Shown piece by piece: positions 55,192 to 64,000 of a stretch of DNA of 64,000 nucleotides. The notes below the pieces were generated by a model. The model ran no database searches, was not told the origin of the DNA, and saw only the letters and a program-made list of their open reading frames with translations. Each line of letters begins with the position of its first letter. The first letter of the stretch is position 1. The translations under genes were made by a program, and so were the position numbers. This DNA is from Massilia violaceinigra (GTDB lineage Bacteria > Pseudomonadota > Gammaproteobacteria > Burkholderiales > Burkholderiaceae_D): assembly GCF_002752675.1 (NCBI RefSeq), contig NZ_CP024608.1, positions 2,666,001 through 2,730,000 on the forward strand, written 5' to 3'.

Positions 55192-56007
55192 ATGAACAGC
55201 AGACAGTTGCGTGAAGTGGGAATCGGCCTGGTGGTGCCGGCCGTGGTGATCGCCTTGTGGCAGCTGGCGGCGGCGCAGGGCCTGGTCAATCCCCAGGTGT
55301 TGCCCTCGCCGCTGGCGGTGCTGCATAAATGGATCGAGTACCTGCTGCCGCTGCAGCCGCACGCGGACGGCAGCTGGCTGGCCTGGGCTGTGTCGGGCGA
55401 ACTGATGGTCGACTCGCTCACCAGCATGGTCCGGGTGCTGCTCGGTTTTGCCATCGGCGCCGGGCTGGCGCTGCCGCTCGGGCTGGCCATGGGCGCCAAC
55501 GCGCGCGTGTACGCCTGGCTTAATCCCCTGGTGCAGCTGCTGCGCCCGATTCCGCCGATCGCCTACATTCCGCTGGCGATCCTGTGGTTCGGACTGGGCA
55601 ATCCGCCGGCCGTGTTCCTGATCGCGCTGGGGGCTTTCTTTCCGGTGCTGATCAATACCATCGCCGGGGTGCGCCAGGTGGACGGCATTTACCTGCGCGC
55701 GGCGCGCAACCTGGGCGCCAGCCAGCGCACCATGTTCGTGCGCGTGATCCTGCCGGCCGCCGTGCCCTATATTTTGTCGGGCGTGCGGATCGGGATCGGC
55801 ACCGCTTTTATTGTCGTGATTGTCTCGGAAATGATCGCGGTCAATAATGGCCTGGGTTTTCGCATCCTGGAAGCGCGCGAGTATTTTTGGTCCGACAAGA
55901 TCATGGCCGGCATGATCACCATCGGCATGCTGGGGCTGGCGATCGACGTCGGCATGAACCGCCTGAACAATTACCTGCTGCGCTGGCACCGCGGCCTGGA
56001 GAACTGA
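55192..56007 (+). CDS. ABC transporter permease (SsuC/TauC type)
   Basis: 271 residues, about six membrane helices. The EAA-type loop reads LRAARNLGASQRTMFVRVILPAAVPYI (in parts), which docks the ATPase. Sequence such as LRPIPPIAYIPLAILWFGLG matches the BPD_transp_1 group used by sulfonate, taurine and nitrate importers. It lies 64 bp after the binding-protein gene and 1 bp before the ATPase gene. Confidence 0.93.
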   Translation: MNSRQLREVGIGLVVPAVVIALWQLAAAQGLVNPQVLPSPLAVLHKWIEYLLPLQPHADGSWLAWAVSGELMVDSLTSMVRVLLGFAIGAGLALPLGLAMGANARVYAWLNPLVQLLRPIPPIAYIPLAILWFGLGNPPAVFLIALGAFFPVLINTIAGVRQVDGIYLRAARNLGASQRTMFVRVILPAAVPYILSGVRIGIGTAFIVVIVSEMIAVNNGLGFRILEAREYFWSDKIMAGMITIGMLGLAIDVGMNRLNNYLLRWHRGLEN

Positions 56008-56008
56008 C

Positions 56009-56806
56009 ATGACTGCATCACCGATCCGTATCGAAGGCGTCGACAAGACATTCAGCAGCGCCGGGGGCGAGCTGGTCGCGCTCAAGGATATCAACCTGGA
56101 CATCCCGGCCGGGCAGTTCACCTGCCTGCTCGGACCGTCGGGCTGCGGCAAGTCGACCCTGCTCAACGCCGTGGCCGGCTTTGCGCTGCCCACGCGCGGC
56201 ACCATCCGCACCGGCGGACACCCGGTGACGGGGCCGGGGCCGGACCGCGGCATGGTGTTCCAGGAGTACGCGCTGTTTCCCTGGATGACGGTCGAGCAGA
56301 ACGTCGCCTTCGGCCTGGAAATCAAGGGCGTGGACAAGGCCGCCATCAACGCCACCGTCGCCCGTCTGCTCGAGATGCTGTCGCTGAGCGACTTCCGCCA
56401 GCGCTTTCCCAAGGATTTGTCGGGCGGCATGCGCCAGCGGGTGGCGATTGCACGCGTGCTGGCGCTGGACTCGCCCATCATGCTGATGGACGAGCCGTTC
56501 GGCGCGCTCGACGCGCTGACCCGGCGCAACCTGCAGGACGAGCTGCTGCGCATCTGGGCCGCCACCGGCAAGACCATCATTTTCGTCACCCACAGCATCG
56601 AGGAAGCGATCTACCTGGCCGACCGCATCGTGGTGATGACCTACCGTCCGGGCACGGTCAAGCGCGACGTCACGGTCGACCTGCCGCGCCTGCGCGACCC
56701 GGCCGCGCCCGAGTTCAATGCGCTCAAGCGCGAGCTGGGGCAGCTGGTCATGGAAGAGCAGCAGCGCCATCACAACGACGAGCTGCGCATGGCGGCAGTC
56801 GATTAG
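56009..56806 (+). CDS. ABC transporter ATP-binding protein (SsuB/TauB type)
   Basis: 265 residues. Walker A GPSGCGKST, Q-loop VFQEYALFPW, signature LSGGMRQR, Walker B PIMLMDEPFGALD and switch His in FVTHSIEEA. Length and motif spacing are those of the NitT/TauT group. It completes a three-gene importer; no desulfonation or nitrate genes are adjacent, so the carried compound is undetermined. Confidence 0.95.
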   Translation: MTASPIRIEGVDKTFSSAGGELVALKDINLDIPAGQFTCLLGPSGCGKSTLLNAVAGFALPTRGTIRTGGHPVTGPGPDRGMVFQEYALFPWMTVEQNVAFGLEIKGVDKAAINATVARLLEMLSLSDFRQRFPKDLSGGMRQRVAIARVLALDSPIMLMDEPFGALDALTRRNLQDELLRIWAATGKTIIFVTHSIEEAIYLADRIVVMTYRPGTVKRDVTVDLPRLRDPAAPEFNALKRELGQLVMEEQQRHHNDELRMAAVD

Positions 56807-56895
56807 CATAGGCTGGCAGGGGGCAGCCGACGGGGCTGGCGGCGGCGCCCTCACGCCGTCCCCGCCAGCACGCGCCGATAGTGTAAACTTGCAGC

Positions 56896-57699
56896 ATGCA
56901 GACTTACTTACTTATCGCAGCGGCGCTGCTGTACGCGGTGTGCGCCATTCTCCCCACGGCCCGGGGCACGCTCATTTCCGCCGTCACGGCCATAGCCTGG
57001 CTGCTGCACGGCGCCGCCCTGTGGCTCGACATGATGGCGCCCGGCAGCGTGCGGATCGGCTTCGCGCTGATGATTTCCGCCGCCCTGTGGATCTCGGTGG
57101 CGGCCTACTGGATCGAAAACCGCAATTTCGCGCTCGACGGCCTGCGCCGCCTGGTCATGCCCTGCGCCGCCGCCGCCGCGCTGCTGCCGGCCGTGTTTCC
57201 GGGCAGCGTGCTGCAGCTCGAAGGGCGCGCCCCGGCCTTCGGCTGGCATATTTCGGTGGCCATCCTGGCCTACAGCACGCTGACCATCGCCGCCTTCCAT
57301 GCGGTCCTGATGGCGCTGCAGGAAACGCGCCTGCATGCGCGCAATCCGCAAGCGGGCTGGCTGGCCACGGCGCTCGACCAGCTGCCGGCCCTGCTGACCA
57401 TGGAAAAACTGTTGTTTCGCCTGATCTGGATCGGCTTCGTGCTGCTCAGCCTGACCGTGCTGTCGGGGATCGTGTTTTCGGAGCAGGTGTTCGGCACCGT
57501 GCTCAAGTGGGATCACAAGAGCGTCTTCACCTTGCTGTCGTGGTTCCTGTTCGCCGCGCTGCTGGCCGGACGGCGCTGGCGCGGCTGGCGCGGCAAGACC
57601 GCGCTGCGCTTCACCCTGGCCGGTTTCGCCACCCTGGTGCTGGCCTATGTCGGCAGCCGTTTCGTTCTTGAAGTCGTTTTGCACCGGGGGCTGGCATGA
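56896..57699 (+). CDS. ypjD: CcsA/YpjD-family inner-membrane protein
   Basis: 267 residues with about eight hydrophobic segments. The C-terminal pattern LKWDHKSVFTLLSWFLFAALL and GWRGKTALRF is typical of YpjD (cytochrome c assembly-like, CcsA superfamily) proteins; the conserved His residues (for example in GWHISVAIL and WDHKS) would bind haem. From memory this gene is normally divergent from ffh in beta- and gammaproteobacteria. It overlaps the next gene by 4 bp (ATGA). Confidence 0.88.
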   Translation: MQTYLLIAAALLYAVCAILPTARGTLISAVTAIAWLLHGAALWLDMMAPGSVRIGFALMISAALWISVAAYWIENRNFALDGLRRLVMPCAAAAALLPAVFPGSVLQLEGRAPAFGWHISVAILAYSTLTIAAFHAVLMALQETRLHARNPQAGWLATALDQLPALLTMEKLLFRLIWIGFVLLSLTVLSGIVFSEQVFGTVLKWDHKSVFTLLSWFLFAALLAGRRWRGWRGKTALRFTLAGFATLVLAYVGSRFVLEVVLHRGLA

Positions 57700-57944
57700 C
57701 ACGCATTCTGTTCTGGATCGCGCTGGTGGCGCTGGTGATCGCGGCCATCCGCAGCAAGCTGCGCGGCATGGCGCCGCCGCCCGGGCAGGGTGCCGGCCCG
57801 CGCCAGGATCGGCCGGCGGCGCGCGAGGCGGAAACCATGATCGCCTGCGCCCACTGCCACGTGTACTTCCCCGAGTCGGAAGCGGTCAAGGCCGACGGCC
57901 GGGAGTATTGCAGCCCGGACCACGCCCGTTTGCCGCCCGCCTGA
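57696..57944 (+). CDS. PP0621-family small membrane protein
   Basis: 82 residues: one N-terminal membrane helix (RILFWIALVALVIAAI), a Pro/Gly linker and a small Cys/His cluster (CAHCHVYFPESEAV, YCSPDH) that likely binds zinc. PP0621 proteins commonly lie between ypjD and pilS in this group. The role is unknown. The gene overlaps ypjD and lies 3 bp before pilS. Confidence 0.85.
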   Translation: MTRILFWIALVALVIAAIRSKLRGMAPPPGQGAGPRQDRPAAREAETMIACAHCHVYFPESEAVKADGREYCSPDHARLPPA

Positions 57945-57947
57945 GTG

Positions 57948-59672
57948 ATGTCCTTCTGGAGCGGGCTGTCGGCAGAGTCGCGCGAAACATTCTGGCGCTC
58001 GCTGCAGGCGCTGACCGCCACCCGCATCGTCATTTCGCTGGTGCTGCTGGCGTATCTGGCGTTCGACCAGAAAGGCGCGGCCGGCGCCGGCCACCATCTG
58101 TATACCGAAACCTGCATCGCCTACCTGGCGCTGGCCGGCGCGTTCGTGCTGGCCAGCGTGTACGTGCGCAATCACTTCCTGATGCAGGTGGTGGTGCAGA
58201 TCGCGGTCGACATCGCGGTCATTTCGGTGCTGTACATGGCCGCGGCGGCGAGCCGGGGCAGCCTGGTGATCCTGTACCTGTTCCCGCTGGCCGGCGCCGC
58301 GATCCTGGCGCCGCGCCTGCTGGCCCTGTTTTCGGCCGCGCTGGTCACCCTGTTCCTGCTGATCGATTCCCTGTACCAGGTGTTCCTGGGCATGGCCGGC
58401 ATGCCGCTCACCCAGGCCGGGCTGTACGGCGCCGCCTTCTTCGCCATCGTGATGGTGGTCAGCCGCCTTGCCGCCAAGCTGATCCGGCAGGAAGAACTGG
58501 CCGCGCGCCACGGCGCCGACCTGAAAATCCAGCAGGCGATCAACCAGATCGTCATCGCCGACGTCGATGACGGCATCCTCGTGGTCGACCGCGACGGGCA
58601 CATTTTCGCCGGCAACCCGGCCGCCCAGCACATGCTGGGGCTGGCCAACGGCGACAGCGGCTTTGCCCTGTCCGAGGTGGCGGCGCTGGAACCGGTCGCG
58701 CATGCGTTTTCGGAGTGGCAGCGGCAGGTCGGACCGGCCGCGGGCGGGCCGCGCGCCGCCTTCGTGACCGTCAAGCCGTACCGCGACAGCGGCGGCGGCG
58801 ACGCCGGCACGGCCGCCTGGAGCGGGCGGCGCGACCTGGCGGCCCACCTCAAGCTGCGTTTCGCGCGGGTCGACACGGTCGACGAGGCGTCCGAGCGCTG
58901 CGTCATCTTTTTGCAGGACGTCACCGCCATCGAAAACCAGGCCCAGGAACTGAAACTGGCTTCGATGGGACGCCTGACCGCCAGCATCGCGCACGAAGTG
59001 CGCAATCCGCTCTCGGCCATCGGCCACGCCACCGCCCTGCTGGCGGAAGACTTGCACGAGCCGGGCCAGGCGCGCCTGCTCAAGATCGTCGGCGACAATG
59101 TGGCGCGGGTGAACCGCATGGTTGAAGACATACTGCAATTGTCGCGCAAGGTCCAGCCCAACGGCGATCCGTTGTTGCTCGGCCCCTTTTTGAATGAGCT
59201 GAAAGCCGAATTTGACGAAACCCAAGGGGTCGCCAATGATATAGTGTGGTTAGGCAACACTGGAGCCGTGCCGGTGCGTTTCGACGCGCTGCACCTGCGC
59301 GAAGTGCTGATCAACCTGCTGACCAATGCGCTGCGCTACGCCAGCGGCGGGGAGGGCAGTATCCGCGTGTACGTCGTCACCGATGCGGCCGGCGGCATGG
59401 AGCTGCACGTGCAGGACGACGGGCCGGGCATCACGCCCGAGGTGCGGGCCCACCTGTTCGAACCGTTTTATACGACCTCGAGCAAGGGCACCGGGCTGGG
59501 GCTGTACCTGGCGCGCGAGCTGTGCCTGAACAACGCGGCGATGCTCGATTACGAGTATCGCTTCGACGCCAGCGGCTTCGGGGTACGCAAGGCCAGCGGC
59601 CGGTTTGTGATTTCGTTCGCGCAGCCGCTGGGAGCGCGCGGCGCCACTAGTAACAGAAAGGCAACAACATGA
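57948..59672 (+). CDS. pilS: Sensor histidine kinase of the type IV pilus system
   Basis: 574 residues from the ATG at 57948 (a GTG at 57945 directly precedes it). Six hydrophobic segments fill residues 1–175, then a PAS-like region (DDGILVVDRDGHIFAGNPAAQ), the H box SIAHEVRNPLSAIGHA and a HATPase domain (NLLTNALRYA, DDGPGI, GTGLGLYLAREL). PilS senses the pilin level in the membrane and phosphorylates PilR. It is coupled to pilR by a 4-bp overlap. Confidence 0.93.
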   Translation: MSFWSGLSAESRETFWRSLQALTATRIVISLVLLAYLAFDQKGAAGAGHHLYTETCIAYLALAGAFVLASVYVRNHFLMQVVVQIAVDIAVISVLYMAAAASRGSLVILYLFPLAGAAILAPRLLALFSAALVTLFLLIDSLYQVFLGMAGMPLTQAGLYGAAFFAIVMVVSRLAAKLIRQEELAARHGADLKIQQAINQIVIADVDDGILVVDRDGHIFAGNPAAQHMLGLANGDSGFALSEVAALEPVAHAFSEWQRQVGPAAGGPRAAFVTVKPYRDSGGGDAGTAAWSGRRDLAAHLKLRFARVDTVDEASERCVIFLQDVTAIENQAQELKLASMGRLTASIAHEVRNPLSAIGHATALLAEDLHEPGQARLLKIVGDNVARVNRMVEDILQLSRKVQPNGDPLLLGPFLNELKAEFDETQGVANDIVWLGNTGAVPVRFDALHLREVLINLLTNALRYASGGEGSIRVYVVTDAAGGMELHVQDDGPGITPEVRAHLFEPFYTTSSKGTGLGLYLARELCLNNAAMLDYEYRFDASGFGVRKASGRFVISFAQPLGARGATSNRKATT

Positions 59673-61114
59673 CATCACCCCGCGTACTGGTCGTCGATGA
59701 CGAGGCGGATTTACGCGAACTGCTGGAAATCACGCTGGTCAGGATGGGGCTCGATGTGGACAGCGCCGAAACGCTGCGCGAGGCGCGCGCTTTCCTGGCG
59801 CAGAACGATTACGGCCTGATCCTGACCGACATGCGCCTGCCCGACGGCCTGGGCCTGGAACTGGTGCAGGAAGTGAACGCTTCCAACAAATCGACCCCGA
59901 TCGCGGTCGTGACCGCCTACGGCAGCGCCGAAAACGCGGTGGTGGCCTTGAAGGCGGGCGCCTTCGATTACGTGTCCAAGCCGGTGGTGCTGGACGATCT
60001 GCGCGTCATGGTGCAGTCGGCCCTGCGCCTGTCGGCCCCGTCCACGCAGACCGGCAGCCCGGCCGCCGCCGGCACGGCCTCGCGCCTGATCGGCGAATCG
60101 GCCGTAATGCAGTCGCTGCGCAATCAGATCGAACGGCTGGCGCGCTCGATGGCGCCGATTGCCATTACGGGCGAGTCGGGCAGCGGCAAGGAACTGGTGG
60201 CGCGCGAAATCCACGCCCGCAGTTCGCGCGCGGGTAAGCCCTTCATTGCCGTGAACTGCGGCGCGATTCCCGAAGCGCTGATGGAAGCCGAGTTTTTCGG
60301 CTACCGCAAGGGCGCGTTTACGGGCGCGGCCGACGAGCGCGACGGATTTTTCCATGCGGCCAACGGCGGCACCCTGATGCTCGATGAGGTGGCCGATCTG
60401 CCGCTGGCGATGCAGGTCAAGCTGCTGCGCGCGATCCAGGAACGGCGCGTGCGCAAGATCGGCGCCACCAGCGAGGAGCCGGTCGATGTGCGCATCATCA
60501 GCGCCACGCACCAGAACCTGGCGCAGTGCGTCGAGACCGGCAAGTTCCGCCAGGATCTGTTTTACCGCCTGAATGTGATCGAATTGAGCGTGCCGCCGCT
60601 GCGCGAGCGGCTCGACGACCTGGGTGTGCTGGTCGATGGCATGCTGGCGCGCCTGGCCGGACCGGGGCAGAAAGCCGCGCTCGGGCCGCAGGTGCTGGAA
60701 ACCTTGAGCACGTATTCGTTTCCGGGCAATGTGCGCGAGCTCGAGAACGTGCTGGAACGGGCGCTGGCGTTCGCCAACGATGGCGTGATCGAAGTGGGCG
60801 ACCTGTCGCTCAAGGGCGCGCGGGTGGCCGAGCGGCCGGCGCCGGCGGCCGAGGCGGTGGTGGCGCCGGTGCCGGCGGCCGTGCAGGCGGCGATGGCGCC
60901 GCACACGGCGGCCGCGCCGGTGAGTGCGAGCGGGCCGGCGGAGTTGCCTAGCAACTTGCCCAACTATCTGGAGCAGGTCGAGCGCGAGATCATTCTGCGT
61001 GCGCTGACCCAAACCCAGTTCAACCGCACCCAGGCGGCCCTGCTGCTGGGGATCAGTTTTCGGCAGCTGCGCTATCAGATGCAGAAGCTCGATATCCAGG
61101 AGCCGGAGGGCTAG
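59669..61114 (+). CDS. pilR: Sigma54-dependent response regulator of type IV pili
   Basis: 481 residues. Receiver with [12 protein letters not shown] and the phospho-acceptor Asp in [14 protein letters not shown]+ domain with GESGSGKE (Walker A), RKGAFTGA (sigma54 contact), [10 protein letters not shown] and [17 protein letters not shown]-terminal Fis-type HTH ([24 protein letters not shown], in parts). An Ala/Pro linker of about 60 residues joins the last two. It activates pilA. Pilin genes are not in the window. Confidence 0.95.
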   Translation: MTSPRVLVVDDEADLRELLEITLVRMGLDVDSAETLREARAFLAQNDYGLILTDMRLPDGLGLELVQEVNASNKSTPIAVVTAYGSAENAVVALKAGAFDYVSKPVVLDDLRVMVQSALRLSAPSTQTGSPAAAGTASRLIGESAVMQSLRNQIERLARSMAPIAITGESGSGKELVAREIHARSSRAGKPFIAVNCGAIPEALMEAEFFGYRKGAFTGAADERDGFFHAANGGTLMLDEVADLPLAMQVKLLRAIQERRVRKIGATSEEPVDVRIISATHQNLAQCVETGKFRQDLFYRLNVIELSVPPLRERLDDLGVLVDGMLARLAGPGQKAALGPQVLETLSTYSFPGNVRELENVLERALAFANDGVIEVGDLSLKGARVAERPAPAAEAVVAPVPAAVQAAMAPHTAAAPVSASGPAELPSNLPNYLEQVEREIILRALTQTQFNRTQAALLLGISFRQLRYQMQKLDIQEPEG

Positions 61115-61162
61115 GGTGCGGCGGCCGACACCTGGGCCTATGGCGCGTCTGCGCAGAAATAA

Positions 61163-61193
61163 CTTGGGCCCCCGCCTGCGCGGGGGCGACGAG
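61163..61193. repeat. Single REP-like arm after pilR
   Basis: CTTGGGCCCCCGCCTGCGCG… is one arm of the family found in pairs at 17.1, 26.3/27.6 and 45.9 kb. It lies about 50 bp after the pilR stop and may act as its 3' hairpin. Confidence 0.75.
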
Positions 61194-61425
61194 ATAGACG
61201 GGTGGCGTCCTTCCAGGCCCAATCCAACGCCCACTCCCCCCACGGTTTATAATGCTGCCCCGCGACGCAAAAATGGCAGGCGCGCGAGCTGGCGGCTGCT
61301 TCAAAAAAGGGCACCCGTTAGTATGTGCTAACCGGGCAGTCCTTCATGCGGCCTGAGTCAAAAAAGTCAAGCGACGCACAGGAAAATATTGCTACTTAAT
61401 TCTATTGCCACTCCCCGGGTGAGGT

Positions 61426-61437
61426 ACTACAATTAGT
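61426..61437. promoter_or_regulatory. NrdR-like box 1
   Basis: ACTA-CAAT-TAGT. The half-sites ACTA/TAGT match the NrdR consensus (acaCTATATATAGtgt). The centre is exactly 30 bp from box 2, the usual tandem spacing of NrdR boxes of about three helix turns. Confidence 0.65.
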
Positions 61438-61455
61438 CCCACATTTGATGAATCG

Positions 61456-61467
61456 ACTAGATATAGT
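61456..61467. promoter_or_regulatory. NrdR-like box 2
   Basis: ACTA-GATA-TAGT, extended as CGACTAGATATAGTGG, agrees with the NrdR consensus at 12 of 16 positions. It contains TATAGT, a possible -10, so repression by bound NrdR with high ATP/dATP would block transcription of nrdA. Confidence 0.72.
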
Positions 61468-61535
61468 GGTTTTTGAAGCTCTGCCACCGATAACTCAGCA
61501 TCCATAACGCAGCACGGCAAGCCTAGTTTTTAACG

Positions 61536-61690
61536 CAATCCACCCACCATCGCCTTACGGCGCCGGCCTCGACATTCCAGGCTGGCGGGGGTAGTTTTTT
61601 TGTTTTTATATTTGTTGGGGACGGTGGATTGACGCCGTCCACTTGATAACAACCGGCGGCAGACCAAAGCCCGCCGCTCCAGGAGGTTCA
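61536..61690 (+). ncRNA. Structured nrdA leader with terminator-like hairpin and competing pairing
   Basis: The leader contains CGCCGGCCT (61561–61569) paired with AGGCTGGCG (61579–61587; one G·U), extended by TAC/GTA at its base and followed by T7-G-T5 (61595–61607): an intrinsic-terminator shape 80 bp before the nrdA start. CAATCCACC (61536–61544) is a perfect 9-base complement of GGTGGATTG (61623–61631), bracketing the hairpin. Further stems are GGACGG…CCGTCC (61619–61640) and GGCGG…CCGCC (about 61655–61676), the latter just before the AGGAGG site. This looks like an attenuator or other cis-acting RNA; no known family is recognised. Confidence 0.5.
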
Positions 61691-64000
61691 ATGCAAACAT
61701 CCCAAGATTCTTCGATCAACCAATTGCACATCACACCTGGAGCAGCAGGCCAGCCAGCACCGACCAGTGCCGCCGCCGTCGCCGCCCGCGGCGACTACCG
61801 CATCATCCGCCGCAACGGCGCTGTCGTCGCCTTTGAACCCTCCAAGATCTCGATCGCCGTCACCAAGGCGTTTTTGGCCGTTAACGGTGGCCAGAGCGCC
61901 GGCTCCGCGCGCGTGCGCGAACTGGTCGAGCAACTGACCGAGAACGTCGTGTCGGCCCTGATCCGCCGCCAGCCATCGGGCGGCACCTTCCACATCGAAG
62001 ACGTGCAGGACCAGGTCGAACTGTCGCTGATGCGCTCGGGCGAGCACGACGTGGCGCGTGCCTACGTGCTGTACCGCGCCAAGCACATGGAAGAGCGCCG
62101 CCTGCAGAAGGAGGCGCAAGGCGCCTCCGCGCAACTGACTGCCCCCCAGATCCACGTGACTGAAAACGGCCAGCGCCGCCTGCTCGACATGAACCAGGTG
62201 CGCGACCTGATCGCCGCCGCCTGCGTCGGCCTGGAAAAACACGTCGACGCCGACGCCATCCTGGCCGAAACGGTCAAGAACCTGTACGACGGCGTGCCGG
62301 TCGAAGAGCTGCACAAGTCCGCCATCCTGGCTGCGCGCGCGCTGATGGAAAAGGACCCGGCTTACTCGCAAGTGACCGCCCGCATCCTGCTGCACACCAT
62401 CCGCAAGGAAGTGTTCTGCGAAGAAGTGCCGCAAGCCAAAGCGGCGGCACACTATATAGAGTACTTCCCGAAATACATCGCCAAGGGCATCGAGAACGAG
62501 TTGCTGGACCCGGTCCTGGCCACCTTCGACCTGGCCAAGCTGGCCAAGGCCCTGGTCGCCGACCGTGACTTGCAGTTCGGCTACATCGGCCTGCAAACCC
62601 TGTACGACCGCTACTTCCTGCACGTGCGCGACGTGCGCATCGAAATGCCGCAGGCGTTCTACATGCGCGTGGCCATGGGCTTGTCCCTGCGCGAAGAAAA
62701 CCGCGAAGCGCGCGCCGTCGAGTTCTACAACCTGCTGTCGTCGTTCGACTTCATGAGCTCGACCCCGACCCTGTTCAATTCCGGCACCCTGCGCTCGCAG
62801 CTCTCGTCGTGCTACCTGACCACCGTCTCGGACGACCTGGAAGGTATCTACGACGCGATCAAGGAAAACGCGCTGCTGGCCAAGTTCGCCGGCGGCCTGG
62901 GCAACGACTGGACGCCGGTGCGCGCCCTGGGCGCCCACATCAAGGGTACCAACGGCAAGTCGCAAGGCGTGGTGCCGTTCCTGAAAGTGGTCAACGACAC
63001 CGCCGTGGCGGTCAACCAGGGCGGCAAGCGCAAGGGCGCGGTGTGCGCCTACCTGGAAACCTGGCACATGGACGTGGAAGAATTCCTGGATCTGCGCAAG
63101 AACACGGGCGACGACCGCCGCCGCACCCACGACATGAACACGGCCAACTGGATTCCCGACCTGTTCATGAAGCGCGTGATGGAAAAGGGCGACTGGACCC
63201 TGTTCTCGCCATCGGAAACGCCTGACCTGCACGACAAGGTCGGCAAGGCGTTTGAATTGGCCTACACCGGCTACGAAGCCAAAGCGGCCGCCGGCGAAAT
63301 CCGCGTGTTCAAGAAGATCGCCGCGCTCGACCTGTGGCGCAAGATGCTGTCGATGCTGTTCGAAACCGGCCACCCATGGATCACCTTCAAGGATCCATGC
63401 AACATCCGTTCGCCACAGCAACACGTCGGCGTGGTCCACAGCTCGAACCTGTGCACCGAGATCACCCTGAACACCAACGAGTCGGAAATTGCCGTCTGCA
63501 ACCTGGGTTCCGTGAACTTGCCGGCGCACATGAAGGAAGGCAAGCTCGACCCGGTCAAGCTGCAGAAAACCGTGCGCACCGCGATGCGCATGCTCGACAA
63601 CGTCATCGATATCAATTACTACGCCGTCGAAAAAGCACGCAACTCGAACATGCGCCACCGTCCGGTGGGAATGGGTATCATGGGCTTCCAGGATTGCCTG
63701 CACATGATGCGCGTGCCTTATTCGTCGAACCAGGCTGTTCAATTCGCCGATTCCTCGATGGAAGCGGTGTGCTACTACGCCTACCTGGCCTCGACCGAGC
63801 TGGCCGAAGAGCGCGGCCGCTACGAGTCGTACAGCGGCTCGCTGTGGGACCGCGGCATCCTGCCGCAGGATTCGATCAAGCTGCTGGCCGAGGAACGCGG
63901 CGGCTACCTGGAAGTGGACATGTCCTCGTCCATGGACTGGACCGTGGTGCGCGAGCGCATCAAGCAGTTCGGCATGCGCAACTCGAACTGCGTGGCGATC
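61691..64000 (+). CDS. nrdA: Class Ia ribonucleotide reductase, large subunit (3' end outside window)
   Basis: 770 residues are visible and the frame stays open to the window edge. The start at 61691 has AGGAGG five bases upstream. Residues about 35–125 form an ATP cone (YRIIRRNGAVVAFEPSKIS, in part) that senses ATP/dATP. The catalytic domain shows LSSCYL (first active-site Cys, about 374) and SSNLCTEI (thiyl-radical Cys about 588, Glu about 590). The Cys pair at the C-terminus is beyond the edge. It makes dNDPs from NDPs with NrdB. NrdR-like boxes and a structured leader lie upstream. Confidence 0.97.
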   Translation, partial: MQTSQDSSINQLHITPGAAGQPAPTSAAAVAARGDYRIIRRNGAVVAFEPSKISIAVTKAFLAVNGGQSAGSARVRELVEQLTENVVSALIRRQPSGGTFHIEDVQDQVELSLMRSGEHDVARAYVLYRAKHMEERRLQKEAQGASAQLTAPQIHVTENGQRRLLDMNQVRDLIAAACVGLEKHVDADAILAETVKNLYDGVPVEELHKSAILAARALMEKDPAYSQVTARILLHTIRKEVFCEEVPQAKAAAHYIEYFPKYIAKGIENELLDPVLATFDLAKLAKALVADRDLQFGYIGLQTLYDRYFLHVRDVRIEMPQAFYMRVAMGLSLREENREARAVEFYNLLSSFDFMSSTPTLFNSGTLRSQLSSCYLTTVSDDLEGIYDAIKENALLAKFAGGLGNDWTPVRALGAHIKGTNGKSQGVVPFLKVVNDTAVAVNQGGKRKGAVCAYLETWHMDVEEFLDLRKNTGDDRRRTHDMNTANWIPDLFMKRVMEKGDWTLFSPSETPDLHDKVGKAFELAYTGYEAKAAAGEIRVFKKIAALDLWRKMLSMLFETGHPWITFKDPCNIRSPQQHVGVVHSSNLCTEITLNTNESEIAVCNLGSVNLPAHMKEGKLDPVKLQKTVRTAMRMLDNVIDINYYAVEKARNSNMRHRPVGMGIMGFQDCLHMMRVPYSSNQAVQFADSSMEAVCYYAYLASTELAEERGRYESYSGSLWDRGILPQDSIKLLAEERGGYLEVDMSSSMDWTVVRERIKQFGMRNSNCVAI

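Noticed and set aside
47424..56895. Integrative element or prophage between ffh and ypjD
   Set aside because: No integrase, phage gene, tRNA target or att repeat was found; only an unexplained accessory insertion is supported.
61688..63742. A 684-codon minus-strand open frame
   Set aside because: Antisense to nrdA, whose catalytic motifs are certain.

Overview
The window is GC-rich, densely coded and has almost no introgressed-looking genes. Gene content and protein character (YpjD–PP0621–PilS–PilR next to ffh, long NrdA with an ATP cone, DUF1841, ProS–lytic transglycosylase, parC/parE layout) suggest a betaproteobacterium of the Oxalobacteraceae (Massilia/Duganella/Janthinobacterium type). 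This is inference from protein families; there is no rRNA in the window and I saw no tRNA gene.

Left part (1–15 kb). A secreted cyanophycinase lies divergent from a cut-off aspartoacylase-like gene. Next comes a metal-uptake locus on the minus strand: a Fur/Zur-type regulator, a TonB-dependent receptor whose promoter carries two palindromic operators, and a membrane acyltransferase broken by one in-frame TGA. A secreted M64 metallopeptidase and a small Ala/Lys-rich exported protein follow. The topoisomerase IV genes parE and parC flank an Hsp70 (HscC) and its degenerate J-domain partner in one minus-strand cluster.

Middle (15–36 kb). Mostly housekeeping or metabolic genes: a pseudo-receiver protein, a PuuD-like amidotransferase, YbdK, a CPA2 antiporter, a MoxR–GNAT–VWA operon, two small cytochromes c, a decayed SulP permease, an AraC-type membrane regulator, an amidohydrolase, an intact IS5-family element sitting between the arms of a REP-like pair, DUF1841, rppH, proS, a lytic transglycosylase, a small gene enclosed by inverted GGGGTCAG-type repeats, and two tandem alkaline phosphatases that differ at active-site positions.

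Right part (35–64 kb). A 3015-residue RTX protein with an N-terminal lipase-like domain is translationally coupled to a small membrane-anchored six-cysteine protein. A SWIB-domain protein and ffh follow. Between ffh and its usual neighbour ypjD lie about 9.4 kb holding two tandemly duplicated NHL-repeat lipoproteins, a large exported protein of unknown function and a NitT/TauT-type ABC importer. Then come ypjD, a PP0621-family gene, pilS and pilR, and finally nrdA (cut by the window end), which has paired NrdR-like boxes and a structured leader with a terminator-like hairpin.

Two dispersed repeat families recur: a REP-like palindrome with core CCCGCGCAGGCGGG, usually as inverted pairs, and a GGGGTCAG palindrome. 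The points most worth following up are the nrdA leader, the RTX lipase/membrane-protein pair, the repeat-enclosed small gene, the parE–hscC–J–parC arrangement and the double operator of the receptor gene.
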